Shown here in pieces: positions 25,484-33,482 of a stretch of 54,159 nucleotides of DNA. Numbering within the stretch: position 1 is the first letter of the stretch; each line of letters opens with the position of its first letter. The translations under genes and the position numbers were made by a program. Source of the DNA: SIG455 sp045659025 (GTDB lineage Bacteria > Bacillota > Clostridia > UMGS1810); the NCBI GenBank assembly GCA_045659025.1, contig JAZOWA010000041.1, positions 1 through 54,159 of the forward strand. Reading direction: 5' to 3'. The notes beneath the pieces are model-generated. The model did no database searches and had not been told where the DNA came from. It worked only from the letters and a program-made list of their open reading frames with translations.

Positions 25484-25512
25484 AGAATACCATTTTTGCA
25501 AGGTTTTGTCAA
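25484..25512 (-). promoter_or_regulatory. Sigma-A promoter of the glycan operon
   Basis: Minus strand: TTGACA (25507-25512), 17-nt spacer, TATTCT (25484-25489). It lies just downstream of the acetyltransferase stop codon and is the only strong promoter I find for the following 19 genes. Confidence 0.82.
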
Positions 25513-25547
25513 TATTTCAAGCGATTTTTATGATTGTAAATCTTCCT

Positions 25548-26090
25548 TTATATGCGATTACAAATATATTCCTTTGTGGCATCGTCTTTATGGATGATTT
25601 TTCCCGGATTGCCAAGCACTATACTATGGGACGGAACATCAAAATTCACATAGGCAGAAGGCGCTATAAGAACATCTTCTCCGATGTGTATATTACCTAC
25701 TATAACCGCATTGGTGCCTATCCAGCAATCACCGTCTATAGTGGGTGTTCCTTTGCGCTCTCCACGATTCTGTGCACCTATGGTCACACCTGTGCCCACA
25801 TTGATGTTTTTACCAAGTTTGGCATCGGGATGGATGATGACTCTGCCGAGATGACCGATATAGAAGCCCTCTCCTATCTGCGTTCTCGCAGGAATCTGGA
25901 TTTGAGTCTTATCAGAAAGGTGTTTCAAGCGGAGCATATACCACACTTTGAGAGGTAGAAAACGGCAACGGTTTGCCTTGCGGTACACCTTTATATATTT
26001 AAGTTCCAAAGGGCGGAAAATCCTCTTTATTAACGGTTCTCCCTCGTCACCATAGTATCTGTATAAGTCTTTACAAAAACAGTTTTTCAC
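25548..26090 (-). CDS. Left-handed beta-helix acetyltransferase (serine acetyltransferase/CysE-like)
   Basis: 180 aa. The N-terminal helical part (KDLYRYYGDEG) precedes hexapeptide repeats from about residue 75 (IPARTQIGEGFYIGH, VIIHPDAKLGKNINVGTGVTIGA, GDCWIGTNAVIVGNIHIGEDVLIAPSAYVNFDVP). It ends IVLGNPGKII. The fold is that of serine O-acetyltransferase; the N-terminal domain is shorter than in CysE. It could acetylate serine or a polysaccharide sugar, and its neighbours favour the latter. GTG at 26090 is chosen because GAGG is 8 nt upstream. A TTG start at 26120 would overlap GtrA by 20 nt. Confidence 0.8.
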   Translation of the reverse strand: MKNCFCKDLYRYYGDEGEPLIKRIFRPLELKYIKVYRKANRCRFLPLKVWYMLRLKHLSDKTQIQIPARTQIGEGFYIGHLGRVIIHPDAKLGKNINVGTGVTIGAQNRGERKGTPTIDGDCWIGTNAVIVGNIHIGEDVLIAPSAYVNFDVPSHSIVLGNPGKIIHKDDATKEYICNRI

Positions 26091-26100
26091 ACACTCTACC

Positions 26101-26496
26101 TCATTTGCTCTTATTTTCAAGAAAAATCTTACGGGTTATGAAGTTATACACAGGCACAAAAATCATCGCGAATATCTTGACGCCCAGATAATACAATGAC
26201 ATAACCTCTGCTCCAAGCCACATTATGAACTGGTTAATACCTAGGCCGCCAATACTGAGGAGCACAAATATCACAAACTCCTTAACCCGGGTCTGCTTAC
26301 CACCTTCGAAAACAAAGGTCATACTCAGAATATAGTTAACCACAACAGATGCAGAAAACGACAGCGCAGAAGATACAAGTACTCCAATACCCGCACATTC
26401 TTTGAGGAGTATCAACACTCCCACATCCACTATGGCAGCAATAACTCCCACTACAGCAAATCGCATTATCTGCATCAAAAGTCCCTTGTTTTTCAT
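26101..26496 (-). CDS. GtrA-family membrane protein
   Basis: 131 aa with four membrane helices, the GtrA (PF04138) size and topology. Typical features are FAVVGVIAAIVDVGVLILL at the N-terminus, ASVVVNYILSMTFVF, and NFITRKIFLENKSK at the C-terminus. GtrA proteins are thought to flip polyprenyl-phosphate sugars made by GtrB. A GtrB-like enzyme is encoded at 6259 in the adjacent operon. This gene follows LarA by 18 nt and precedes the acetyltransferase, so it is transcribed with metabolic genes but may serve the glycan pathway. Confidence 0.85.
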   Translation of the reverse strand: MKNKGLLMQIMRFAVVGVIAAIVDVGVLILLKECAGIGVLVSSALSFSASVVVNYILSMTFVFEGGKQTRVKEFVIFVLLSIGGLGINQFIMWLGAEVMSLYYLGVKIFAMIFVPVYNFITRKIFLENKSK

Positions 26497-26514
26497 CTAT
26501 CACACCACCCGTGA

Positions 26515-27792
26515 TTATCTGGTGACCATAACCGATACACCATCGGGAATGGCAACTATCTTTATATCATCCTTGCCGAGAATTTCTCTTGCCTTTGAAA
26601 GCGCCTCGCCAATACTGTGGGCAGGTATCATATGCATTTGCTCAACCTGTTCATCAGGCATTTCCGATATGTATATTACTGTGGATTTCATAAGGATTCT
26701 TATGAAAATCTGTGTCTGCCATTGGTCCGGAACCGTCTCGCCTCTGCCACGGGAGAGGAACAAATCCATAGTCTTACCAATATCCTTCTCATCAGCAAGT
26801 TGATGATAGAAATGATCACCACCAATACCGTCATTAGAAGCAGAGAGCATAACGATTACTCCCCCATCCTTGACAGTTGCTTCCGCTGCAGTCATACCCT
26901 TTACAGACTGATAGACGTTCTGGTCAAGAGGGTAACCACCGTTGGTAGAAATGGCAACATCTGCCTCAACCGCTTTGGCACCGCAAAGGGAGAAAAGGAA
27001 ATCTGTGCCTTTCTTGTGTGCTTCAACAGCATCCCCCGCAACAGCATAAATAACATCTTTATCTGCATTGAGTACCACATTGACAATAAAGGCAAGTTTA
27101 GCAGTCTTAACCGCCCAGAGCATATCCTCGTGAATGGGATTGCCATCAAGAACGCCTGTGCGGGCATTGGGGTTTGCAATAAACTCCGAACAATGATTTG
27201 CAAGCACTGTAGTCCTGCCTGCAACACCGGGAAGAATACTCTTTCTGCCACCTGAAAACCCCGCAAAGAAATGCGGTTCTATAAAACCTTCCGCCACGAG
27301 AAGATCAGCATTATATGCAATGGAGTTTATCTCACATTCTCCTCCCGAAGGAAGTGTACCGATATTGATGAGTTTATCTCTCTCATCACAATCGTGAATA
27401 TAGATTTTCTCGTTATTTACGATATCTTCACCAAACTTGGAGATAAGTTCGTCCTTAGTGGTACCTCTATGGCATCCAGTAGCAATTAAGATAGTGATAT
27501 CCGCATTGGGATTACCCTCACGGATTTCGGAGAGCATAAGGGGCATAATGATTTTACTGGGAACGGGACGGGTATGGTCACTTGCTATAATAACTACCTT
27601 ATCTTTACCCTTTGCAAGTTGACTGAGTCGTGGAGATCCAACAGGTGATGACAAGGCTTCCCTCACAAGAGATACACCGTCTTTCTCTGCTTCATACTCT
27701 TCGATAGATGAAGTAAGCACGCCTGCCAGTTCATTGTCGGAGAAGGTGTGACTCAGAGAGGTTTTACCATAGGGAAAAAGTATCTCTCTCAT
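26515..27792 (-). CDS. larA: LarA-family nickel-dependent lactate racemase/2-hydroxyacid racemase
   Basis: 425 aa, the usual family length. The residues that hold the nickel-pincer cofactor in LarA are at matching positions: H108 (GCHR), H174 (EPHFF), K184 (GGRKSILPG) and H200. SDHTRPVP near residue 71 is also characteristic. The enzyme interconverts D- and L-lactate or another 2-hydroxyacid. The cofactor genes larB, larC and larE are not in this window, so they must lie elsewhere if the enzyme is active. It overlaps the stop of the ECF gene by 4 nt. GAGGTGA precedes the ATG. The substrate of this homologue is not certain. Confidence 0.87.
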   Translation of the reverse strand: MREILFPYGKTSLSHTFSDNELAGVLTSSIEEYEAEKDGVSLVREALSSPVGSPRLSQLAKGKDKVVIIASDHTRPVPSKIIMPLMLSEIREGNPNADITILIATGCHRGTTKDELISKFGEDIVNNEKIYIHDCDERDKLINIGTLPSGGECEINSIAYNADLLVAEGFIEPHFFAGFSGGRKSILPGVAGRTTVLANHCSEFIANPNARTGVLDGNPIHEDMLWAVKTAKLAFIVNVVLNADKDVIYAVAGDAVEAHKKGTDFLFSLCGAKAVEADVAISTNGGYPLDQNVYQSVKGMTAAEATVKDGGVIVMLSASNDGIGGDHFYHQLADEKDIGKTMDLFLSRGRGETVPDQWQTQIFIRILMKSTVIYISEMPDEQVEQMHMIPAHSIGEALSKAREILGKDDIKIVAIPDGVSVMVTR

Positions 27793-28343
27793 TTCGTCAC
27801 CTCGTTTGTATTTCTATCGGGAACTTTTATATATTGAATCGCCTTCATTACTGAAGGGATCAGAACAAGCTGAAGAACAATACCGGGGATTGCATCTAAA
27901 AAACCACCGGTAATGAATGCCTCGAGGGTGAAAGCCTTACCGCGCACACCAAGAAGTATCGCCTTGACAATCCCCCACACCACACGGCCTGAAAGCATTG
28001 AAGTGATAAGAGATATGTATACCCCCTTAAAGGAAAAAGCGGACAACCTCTTATACATCAATCCTATCACAAATCCATAGGTGGCGAGCTCTGCTGCCAT
28101 CCATACCGCATTGGGATACATGGGTGGCATAGAAAAAAGTGCGCTGCGGAGAAGTGGCAATACAAGGCCTACTATAAGACCATAACCAGGCCCACACAAA
28201 AGACCGCAGAACATAACGGGAAGGTGCATAGGAAGTAAGCTATCCCCTATTTCTTTAACCTGAAGGGTAAGGAATGGAAACACCAATCCCATTGACAAAA
28301 ACATTGCAGATAAAACAGTCTTTTTCAATACTTTGTTTTCCAT
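27789..28343 (-). CDS. ECF transporter substrate-binding (S) component
   Basis: 184 aa with five to six membrane helices. LLPMHLPVMFCGLLCGPGYGLIVGLVLPLLRS and the ELATYGFVIGLMY segment match the general ECF S-component family (PF12822 type). S components bind vitamins or related cofactors and work with a shared EcfA-A'-T module, which is not encoded here. The substrate is not known; overlap with larA (4 nt) hints at a compound related to its cofactor or substrate. GGAGG lies 9 nt before the ATG. Confidence 0.8.
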   Translation of the reverse strand: MENKVLKKTVLSAMFLSMGLVFPFLTLQVKEIGDSLLPMHLPVMFCGLLCGPGYGLIVGLVLPLLRSALFSMPPMYPNAVWMAAELATYGFVIGLMYKRLSAFSFKGVYISLITSMLSGRVVWGIVKAILLGVRGKAFTLEAFITGGFLDAIPGIVLQLVLIPSVMKAIQYIKVPDRNTNEVTK

Positions 28344-28373
28344 ATTCAGTTTCCTCCGTGTTGCAATTTTTGC

Positions 28374-29273
28374 TTATCTCTTTTTATAGGGTACTCGGGC
28401 TGAAGGAACCATCTTTGAAGCAGGGCCCGTATGTACAGACTGATCATCAAAAAATATGTTGGCACCAAAGTCCTTGAGCACTTCACTTTTACTGATACCG
28501 CCGAGGAAAAACGCCTCGTCTATACGGACATTCCACGCCCTCAAAGTGCGGACTACCCTCTCGTGTGAAGGGGCATTACGGGCAGTTACCAATGCCGTTC
28601 TTATAGGCGATTTGCCATCGGGGAATTTCTGCTGAAGAAGGGATATGGTCTTGAGCAATTTGGCAAAAGGACCATCGGGCAAGGGATTCTGTGCATTGCG
28701 GTGCTCGTGCTCTGTAAAGGCCTGAAGCCCCTGCTCCTGATAAATACGCTCGGACTCATCAGAGAAAATAACCGCATCACCGTCAAAGGCAATACGAATC
28801 TGACTGATATCCTCATCAGGATCAATAGGGAGATTGGAATGGTCACAAATAAGACCAGCCGCTATGTTGGCATCAATCGCCTGCTGAACGTCCTTTTCAT
28901 CAGCAGATAAGAACAAATCCGTCTTGAACGAGCCAAGATACGGTGAAATTGATGCACCACCCACAAGGGCGGCTCTGCTGATATTAAGGCCATAATGCTC
29001 AATGGAATTGAATATCCTGAGACTTGTGTCGGCACTGTTTTTGGACATTACAATAATCTCGGTGAGATATCTGTCGTCCGCATTAAGCTGCTGAAGTGCC
29101 TTCACAAGAGGAAACGCAGTACCGGGAAGGAGCAAATCATTCTCATGCTCAATCTGGTACTTGATATATGCATCAAGTCCCTCTTTCTCATATATGGCAT
29201 TCTCCGTCTCAAGATCAAAAAGTGCTCTTGAGGAAACGCCTATAACTAATTTATCATCCAAACTAATCGACAT
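28374..29273 (-). CDS. Cytosolic 5'-nucleotidase I-type family protein
   Basis: 299 aa. The sequence matches the NT5C1 5'-nucleotidase family (PF06189) by its pattern: VIGVSSRALFDLE, PFPLV-type AFPLVKALQQLN, VVLMSKNSADT-type IIVMSKNSADTSLRIFNSIEHYGL, AFDGDAVIFSDESE, TARNAPSHERVVRTLRAW and FFDDQ. Vertebrate members hydrolyse AMP and IMP. The protein is cytosolic and probably takes part in purine salvage. It precedes the ECF gene by 30 nt. A TACAAT box at about 29295-29300 may be its -10 element, but no good -35 is seen. Confidence 0.82.
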   Translation of the reverse strand: MSISLDDKLVIGVSSRALFDLETENAIYEKEGLDAYIKYQIEHENDLLLPGTAFPLVKALQQLNADDRYLTEIIVMSKNSADTSLRIFNSIEHYGLNISRAALVGGASISPYLGSFKTDLFLSADEKDVQQAIDANIAAGLICDHSNLPIDPDEDISQIRIAFDGDAVIFSDESERIYQEQGLQAFTEHEHRNAQNPLPDGPFAKLLKTISLLQQKFPDGKSPIRTALVTARNAPSHERVVRTLRAWNVRIDEAFFLGGISKSEVLKDFGANIFFDDQSVHTGPASKMVPSARVPYKKR

Positions 29274-29337
29274 AGACTATCACCTCATATACATTGTATC
29301 GCAACGAATGTACGATAAAAAGGACACCCAAAAGGCA

Positions 29338-30708
29338 TCAGATATCGTCCGCCAATACTCTGCGCTTTTTCCATATACCGCTTAAGAAATATATAAGCGA
29401 CGGAATGGCGTATCCGTAAGGTGCAAGGGCATAGCCCAGTACAAATCCGAAGAATCCGAAGCCGAAATAAATACCAAAAAGCCAACTGAGGCCGATACGA
29501 AGGGCAACACCATCAAGGATAGAGAGAATCATACCGAATTTCACGTTACCGATACCCTGCACGAACGCTCCCGTCCCCCTCATAATCGCAAAGGGAATAA
29601 ACATCCATACGATTGCCATAATGAACGTATCTGCAAGGCCGTGTACCTTGACATCATCGGAGAACAACATAAAGAGTTCCTTACCGAAGCACAGATACAT
29701 AGTGAGGAAAAATACCGTGAACACAGCAGAGAAAATCCACGCCCAGTGAACGACCTGCTCGGCACGTTTTACCTTCTTGGCCGCGATATTCTGGCTTATC
29801 ATGGGGAGAGCTGCATACTGGATGCCCATTGAAATCTTATTCATAATATCGTCAATTCTCACGCCTACTCCGAATGTGGCGGATTCTACTACACCGAGGG
29901 AGTTAATCATAGAATTAACATAGAGCATAGATACGTTGATAAATCCTGACTGAATAGCCATGGGTGTACCGAGATTCAATATCATCTTAACGTATTTTCC
30001 AACGGGTCTGAAGCTGGAAAGACGGAAATCAAAGCCGAAGCCTTCTTTGTTTCTGTAAAGGTAGTAGATAGAGAACAGGAAAGATACCGCCTGACCGATA
30101 ATGGTAGCCCATGCGGCACCTGCCACGCCCCATCCCCATATACCTGTAAAGAGGATATCGAGCACGAGGTTAACCGCAGATGCAATAGCTATAAAGAGCA
30201 GAGGTCTCTTGGAATCACCCATACCCCTCAAAATAGCAGAGACCATATTGTAACCTGCAGTAAATATCATACCGAGTCCACAGATGAGAAGATAGTCGTC
30301 GGACATCGCTGAAGACTCGGGGGGAATATTCATCACCTTGATTATAAGGCCCTTGGAGATAAGAATCACCACGGAGAAAATCAATCCCATAGTGAGAATT
30401 ACAGTGAAGAGGGTGCCTATAATATTATTGGTCTCCTTCTTCTTATCGGCACCTATCGCCTGAGCGATAAGCACCTGTCCGCCATTGGCAAAGCCAAGGC
30501 AAACCATAGTGGCAAAGTTAAGTATAGAACTGGACTGGGATACCGCAGACAGTCCTGCAGTACCTACATACTTGCCAACTATTATCATATCGATCGTGGA
30601 ATACAGCACCTGCAACGCGTTTGACAGCATAAATGGTATCATCAGCGAAAACAACTGCTTAGCTATACTTCCGCTTGTAAAATCTTTGGCTAGTTTTCTG
30701 CTTTTCAT
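29338..30708 (-). CDS. MATE-family multidrug efflux transporter
   Basis: 456 aa with 12 membrane helices in two halves. Characteristic segments are GSIAKQLFSLMIPFMLSNALQVLYSTIDMIIVGKYVG, PLLFIAIASAVNLVLDILFTGIWGWGVAGAAWATIIGQ and the second-half repeat GIGNVKFGMILSILDGVALRIGLSWLF. It would export cationic drugs or metabolites using a Na+ or H+ gradient. The gene has its own promoter about 210 nt upstream with a leader that includes a cysE remnant. GGAGG is 13 nt before the ATG, longer than usual. Confidence 0.92.
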   Translation of the reverse strand: MKSRKLAKDFTSGSIAKQLFSLMIPFMLSNALQVLYSTIDMIIVGKYVGTAGLSAVSQSSSILNFATMVCLGFANGGQVLIAQAIGADKKKETNNIIGTLFTVILTMGLIFSVVILISKGLIIKVMNIPPESSAMSDDYLLICGLGMIFTAGYNMVSAILRGMGDSKRPLLFIAIASAVNLVLDILFTGIWGWGVAGAAWATIIGQAVSFLFSIYYLYRNKEGFGFDFRLSSFRPVGKYVKMILNLGTPMAIQSGFINVSMLYVNSMINSLGVVESATFGVGVRIDDIMNKISMGIQYAALPMISQNIAAKKVKRAEQVVHWAWIFSAVFTVFFLTMYLCFGKELFMLFSDDVKVHGLADTFIMAIVWMFIPFAIMRGTGAFVQGIGNVKFGMILSILDGVALRIGLSWLFGIYFGFGFFGFVLGYALAPYGYAIPSLIYFLSGIWKKRRVLADDI

Positions 30709-30739
30709 TACGTACTTTCTTTCCTCCGTTGTGTATTAG

Positions 30740-30817
30740 TTATCCCTGGAAATCAAGGTTGCTCTCATCTTTATATCCGATGATTTTGGCAGAAACACCT
30801 GCTACAATGGCATTTTC
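30740..30817 (-). pseudogene. Remnant of a cysE-type acetyltransferase C-terminus
   Basis: The minus strand encodes ENAIVAGVSAKIIGYKDES followed by NLDFQG and a stop. This matches the C-terminal end of hexapeptide serine acetyltransferases, where (V/A)AGVPAKIIGxxD is typical; the Pro has become Ser by one base change. Upstream codons show no hexapeptide repeats, so only about 26 codons survive. It lies in the leader of the MATE gene. I read it as a decayed gene end and not as a functional peptide. Confidence 0.5.
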
Positions 30818-30917
30818 TCTCCTTCTTTCTGTCAAACATAAGATAAATTTATATCAAACCAAGATAAAACATCTATGCATTTGGCATACGACAAAAAGCA
30901 TATTACTACTTATATTG

Positions 30918-30946
30918 ATTCTATCATAAGTTTGTCAAGTTTTCAA
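30918..30946 (-). promoter_or_regulatory. Promoter of the MATE gene
   Basis: Minus strand: TTGAAA (30941-30946), 17-nt spacer, TAGAAT (30918-30923). The predicted leader is about 200 nt and contains the cysE remnant. The rest of the 319-nt gap holds only the terminator of the synthetase gene. Confidence 0.6.
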
Positions 30947-30980
30947 GAATTTGATGTAAGAAAGGTGCACTTTTTGTCAA

Positions 30981-31020
30981 TAAAAAACAAGCACAGCTCG
31001 TGTATGATCCGTGCTTGTTA
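30981..31020 (-). terminator. Terminator of the LeuA-like/acyl-CoA synthetase operon
   Basis: A 9-bp stem AACAAGCAC/GTGCTTGTT followed by TTTTTTATT on the minus strand, 8 nt past the stop codon of the synthetase fusion gene. Confidence 0.85.
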
Positions 31021-31027
31021 TAACAGC

Positions 31028-33481
31028 TTATAATCCGAGGATTTCTTTGGATTCGTCGCGCATTTTGTATTTCAAGATTTTACCTGCTGCGTTCATGGGA
31101 AATTCATTGACAAAGAGGAAGTAGCGGGGTACTTTGTGTCTGGCAATTGAAGCATTACCGAATTCCTTCATCTCTGCCTCATCAGCAGTCTCGCCTTTAT
31201 GGAGAATTACCCAGGCACAACATTCCTCACCGTATCTTTCATCGGGAACGCCTATTACCTGAACGTCACGCACCTTGGGGTTGGTGAGATAAAACTCCTC
31301 TATCTCACGGGGGTACAGATTCTCTCCGCCACGGATAATCATATCCTTGAGTCGGCCTGTTACCTTATAGTAGCCGTCAGGAGTGCGACAACAGATATCA
31401 CCTGAATGCAACCAACCCTCTGCATCTATTGCCTGACGGGTTGCTTCGGGCATCTTATAATAACCCTTCATAATATTGAAACCACGGGCTACGAATTCAC
31501 CGCTCTCGCCGTCGGGCAATTCCTCACCCGTCTCGGGGTCGATAATCTTGCACTCAACACCGGGGAAAGCACTACCTACGGTCTCTACACGGTGGTCTAT
31601 ATCCTCGTTCACCTCACCCATTGTGCATCCGGGGGATGCTTCGGTCTGGCCGTAAACGGATATAATCTCCTTCATATTCATCTCCTCTGCCGCACGGCGC
31701 ATAAGGTCTGCAGGGCAGTTTGCACCCGCCATAATACCTGTGCGGATATATGAGAAATCCGTTTTGGCAAAGTCGGGATGATTGAACATGGCAATAAACA
31801 TTGTGGGCACACCATTAAAGCAAGTGATATGCTCATCATTTACACAAGCCAGTGAGGACTTGGGTGAGAAATACGGAATAGGACACAGAGTACCGCCATG
31901 GGTCATCATAGAGGTCATGGAAAGCACCATACCAAAGCAATGGAACATAGGCACCTGAATCATCATTCTATCAGCGGTAGAAAGATCCATTCTGTCGCCG
32001 ATTGTCTTACCGTTATTTACTATATTTCTATGGGTGAGCATTACGCCCTTGGGGAAGCCCGTGGTACCTGATGTGTACTGCATATTACATACATCATCGG
32101 GTTTCACAAGGGATGCACGTCTGCGGACTTCCTCGCGGGGAACGAGCTGTGAACGGGAAAGCATCTGCTCCCAGGTGAGACAACCGTTCATTGTAAAGCC
32201 CACAGTTACTACATTGCGCAGGAAGGGCAGATTCTTTGAATAAAGAGGCTCACCGGGAGTGAGGGTGTCAAGCTCGGGACAGAGTTCCTGAATAATCTCT
32301 TTATAATTTATATCCTTGCAATACTCTATCATCACGAGAGTATGGGTATCGGACTGCTTGAGCAAGTACTCAATCTCGTGAATTTTATACGCGGTATTTA
32401 CAGTAACCAATACTGCACCAATCTTGGTGGTTGCCCAGAAGGTGGTGAACCATTCGGGTACATTAGTAGCCCATACGGCAACGTGATCCCCCGCCTTAAC
32501 ACCCAAGGAAATGAGTGCTGCTGCACATTCGTCAACATCACGGAGGAACTGCTTATATGTCCTCGTATAATCAAGGGTGGGATATTTGAAGGCGTACTGG
32601 TCGGGATATTTCTCCGCCATAACATCAAGTACATCAGAGAATGTGGCGTCTATAACGTCATATTTCTCCCATACAAATGTGCCTGTCTTGGCTCTGTTAT
32701 AGTAGGTGTGGTCAAAGGACTTTGTCTCGCGCTTAACAGATGAGATATAGTTGGCAAAATGGGTAAGCACTATATCCGCATCATTGATATCCTCATTCCA
32801 TGCCGCACATATAAAGCCATCATAGTTAAGAGATGACAATGCGCCCAGCAAATCCTCTACGGGAAGGTCGCCCTCGCCTATCAACACCGTCTTACCATCT
32901 TTCATATCACCGAGGCGGACATACTTGATATATGCACCGAGGGTCTTGATAGTGGACTCTGCAGATTCGCCCTCACCGAAATAGGTGCCACGAACATTCC
33001 ATGATGCACCGATTGATGCGGATGAAAAATAATTGATTATATCAACTACTTTGCCGGTATCAGCAAGGTAGCCTACCGTCTCAAAAAGTACGTTTACATC
33101 TGATTTTTCTGCCTTTTTGATGGCATCGAAAAGTTTGTCGTGAAGCATATCAAAAGAGGTCTCTTCCTCTATGCGCAAAATCACATTGGCAATACCTGCA
33201 TTGGCTGCCATATCCACATACTTTAATACATCCCCTGCAGTAGTCTCATCGCTCTCAACAGGGCTAGGCATACGAAGGGCTGATACTGATATATTCCTAT
33301 TTACGAGTTTGCGTTTGGCATCGGCGGTCTGCTCACGACGGAGGATGCTATCATGATGATGAACTCTCTCTTTTATAGCATCGTGTATCTCAAAGCCCGC
33401 AAAACCGTAATCGTATGCATATCGGCACACATCTAAAAACGATGCACGGTTGACGTTCTTGGTTGAAAATACGATTTTCAT
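31028..33481 (-). CDS. TIM-barrel (sugar isomerase-like) / acyl-CoA synthetase fusion protein
   Basis: 817 aa. Residues 1-260 resemble the xylose isomerase-like TIM barrel (AP_endonuc_2): FLDVCRYAYDYGFAGFEIHD, then ILRIEEE and LFETVG. Several usual metal ligands are changed (H in the HLKD position is R, the last-strand E is A). Residues 270-817 form a complete AMP-binding acyl-CoA synthetase of the FadD/FCS type: P-loop YTSGTTGFPKG (469-479), YGQTEAS, GYYKVTGRLKDMIIRGGENLYP and the C-terminal Lys in AAGKILK. It would activate a carboxylic acid to its CoA thioester. ATG at 33481 has GAGGAGG 6 nt upstream and starts 1 nt after the LeuA-like stop. The acid substrate is unknown. Confidence 0.85.
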   Translation of the reverse strand: MKIVFSTKNVNRASFLDVCRYAYDYGFAGFEIHDAIKERVHHHDSILRREQTADAKRKLVNRNISVSALRMPSPVESDETTAGDVLKYVDMAANAGIANVILRIEEETSFDMLHDKLFDAIKKAEKSDVNVLFETVGYLADTGKVVDIINYFSSASIGASWNVRGTYFGEGESAESTIKTLGAYIKYVRLGDMKDGKTVLIGEGDLPVEDLLGALSSLNYDGFICAAWNEDINDADIVLTHFANYISSVKRETKSFDHTYYNRAKTGTFVWEKYDVIDATFSDVLDVMAEKYPDQYAFKYPTLDYTRTYKQFLRDVDECAAALISLGVKAGDHVAVWATNVPEWFTTFWATTKIGAVLVTVNTAYKIHEIEYLLKQSDTHTLVMIEYCKDINYKEIIQELCPELDTLTPGEPLYSKNLPFLRNVVTVGFTMNGCLTWEQMLSRSQLVPREEVRRRASLVKPDDVCNMQYTSGTTGFPKGVMLTHRNIVNNGKTIGDRMDLSTADRMMIQVPMFHCFGMVLSMTSMMTHGGTLCPIPYFSPKSSLACVNDEHITCFNGVPTMFIAMFNHPDFAKTDFSYIRTGIMAGANCPADLMRRAAEEMNMKEIISVYGQTEASPGCTMGEVNEDIDHRVETVGSAFPGVECKIIDPETGEELPDGESGEFVARGFNIMKGYYKMPEATRQAIDAEGWLHSGDICCRTPDGYYKVTGRLKDMIIRGGENLYPREIEEFYLTNPKVRDVQVIGVPDERYGEECCAWVILHKGETADEAEMKEFGNASIARHKVPRYFLFVNEFPMNAAGKILKYKMRDESKEILGL

Positions 33482-33482
33482 C

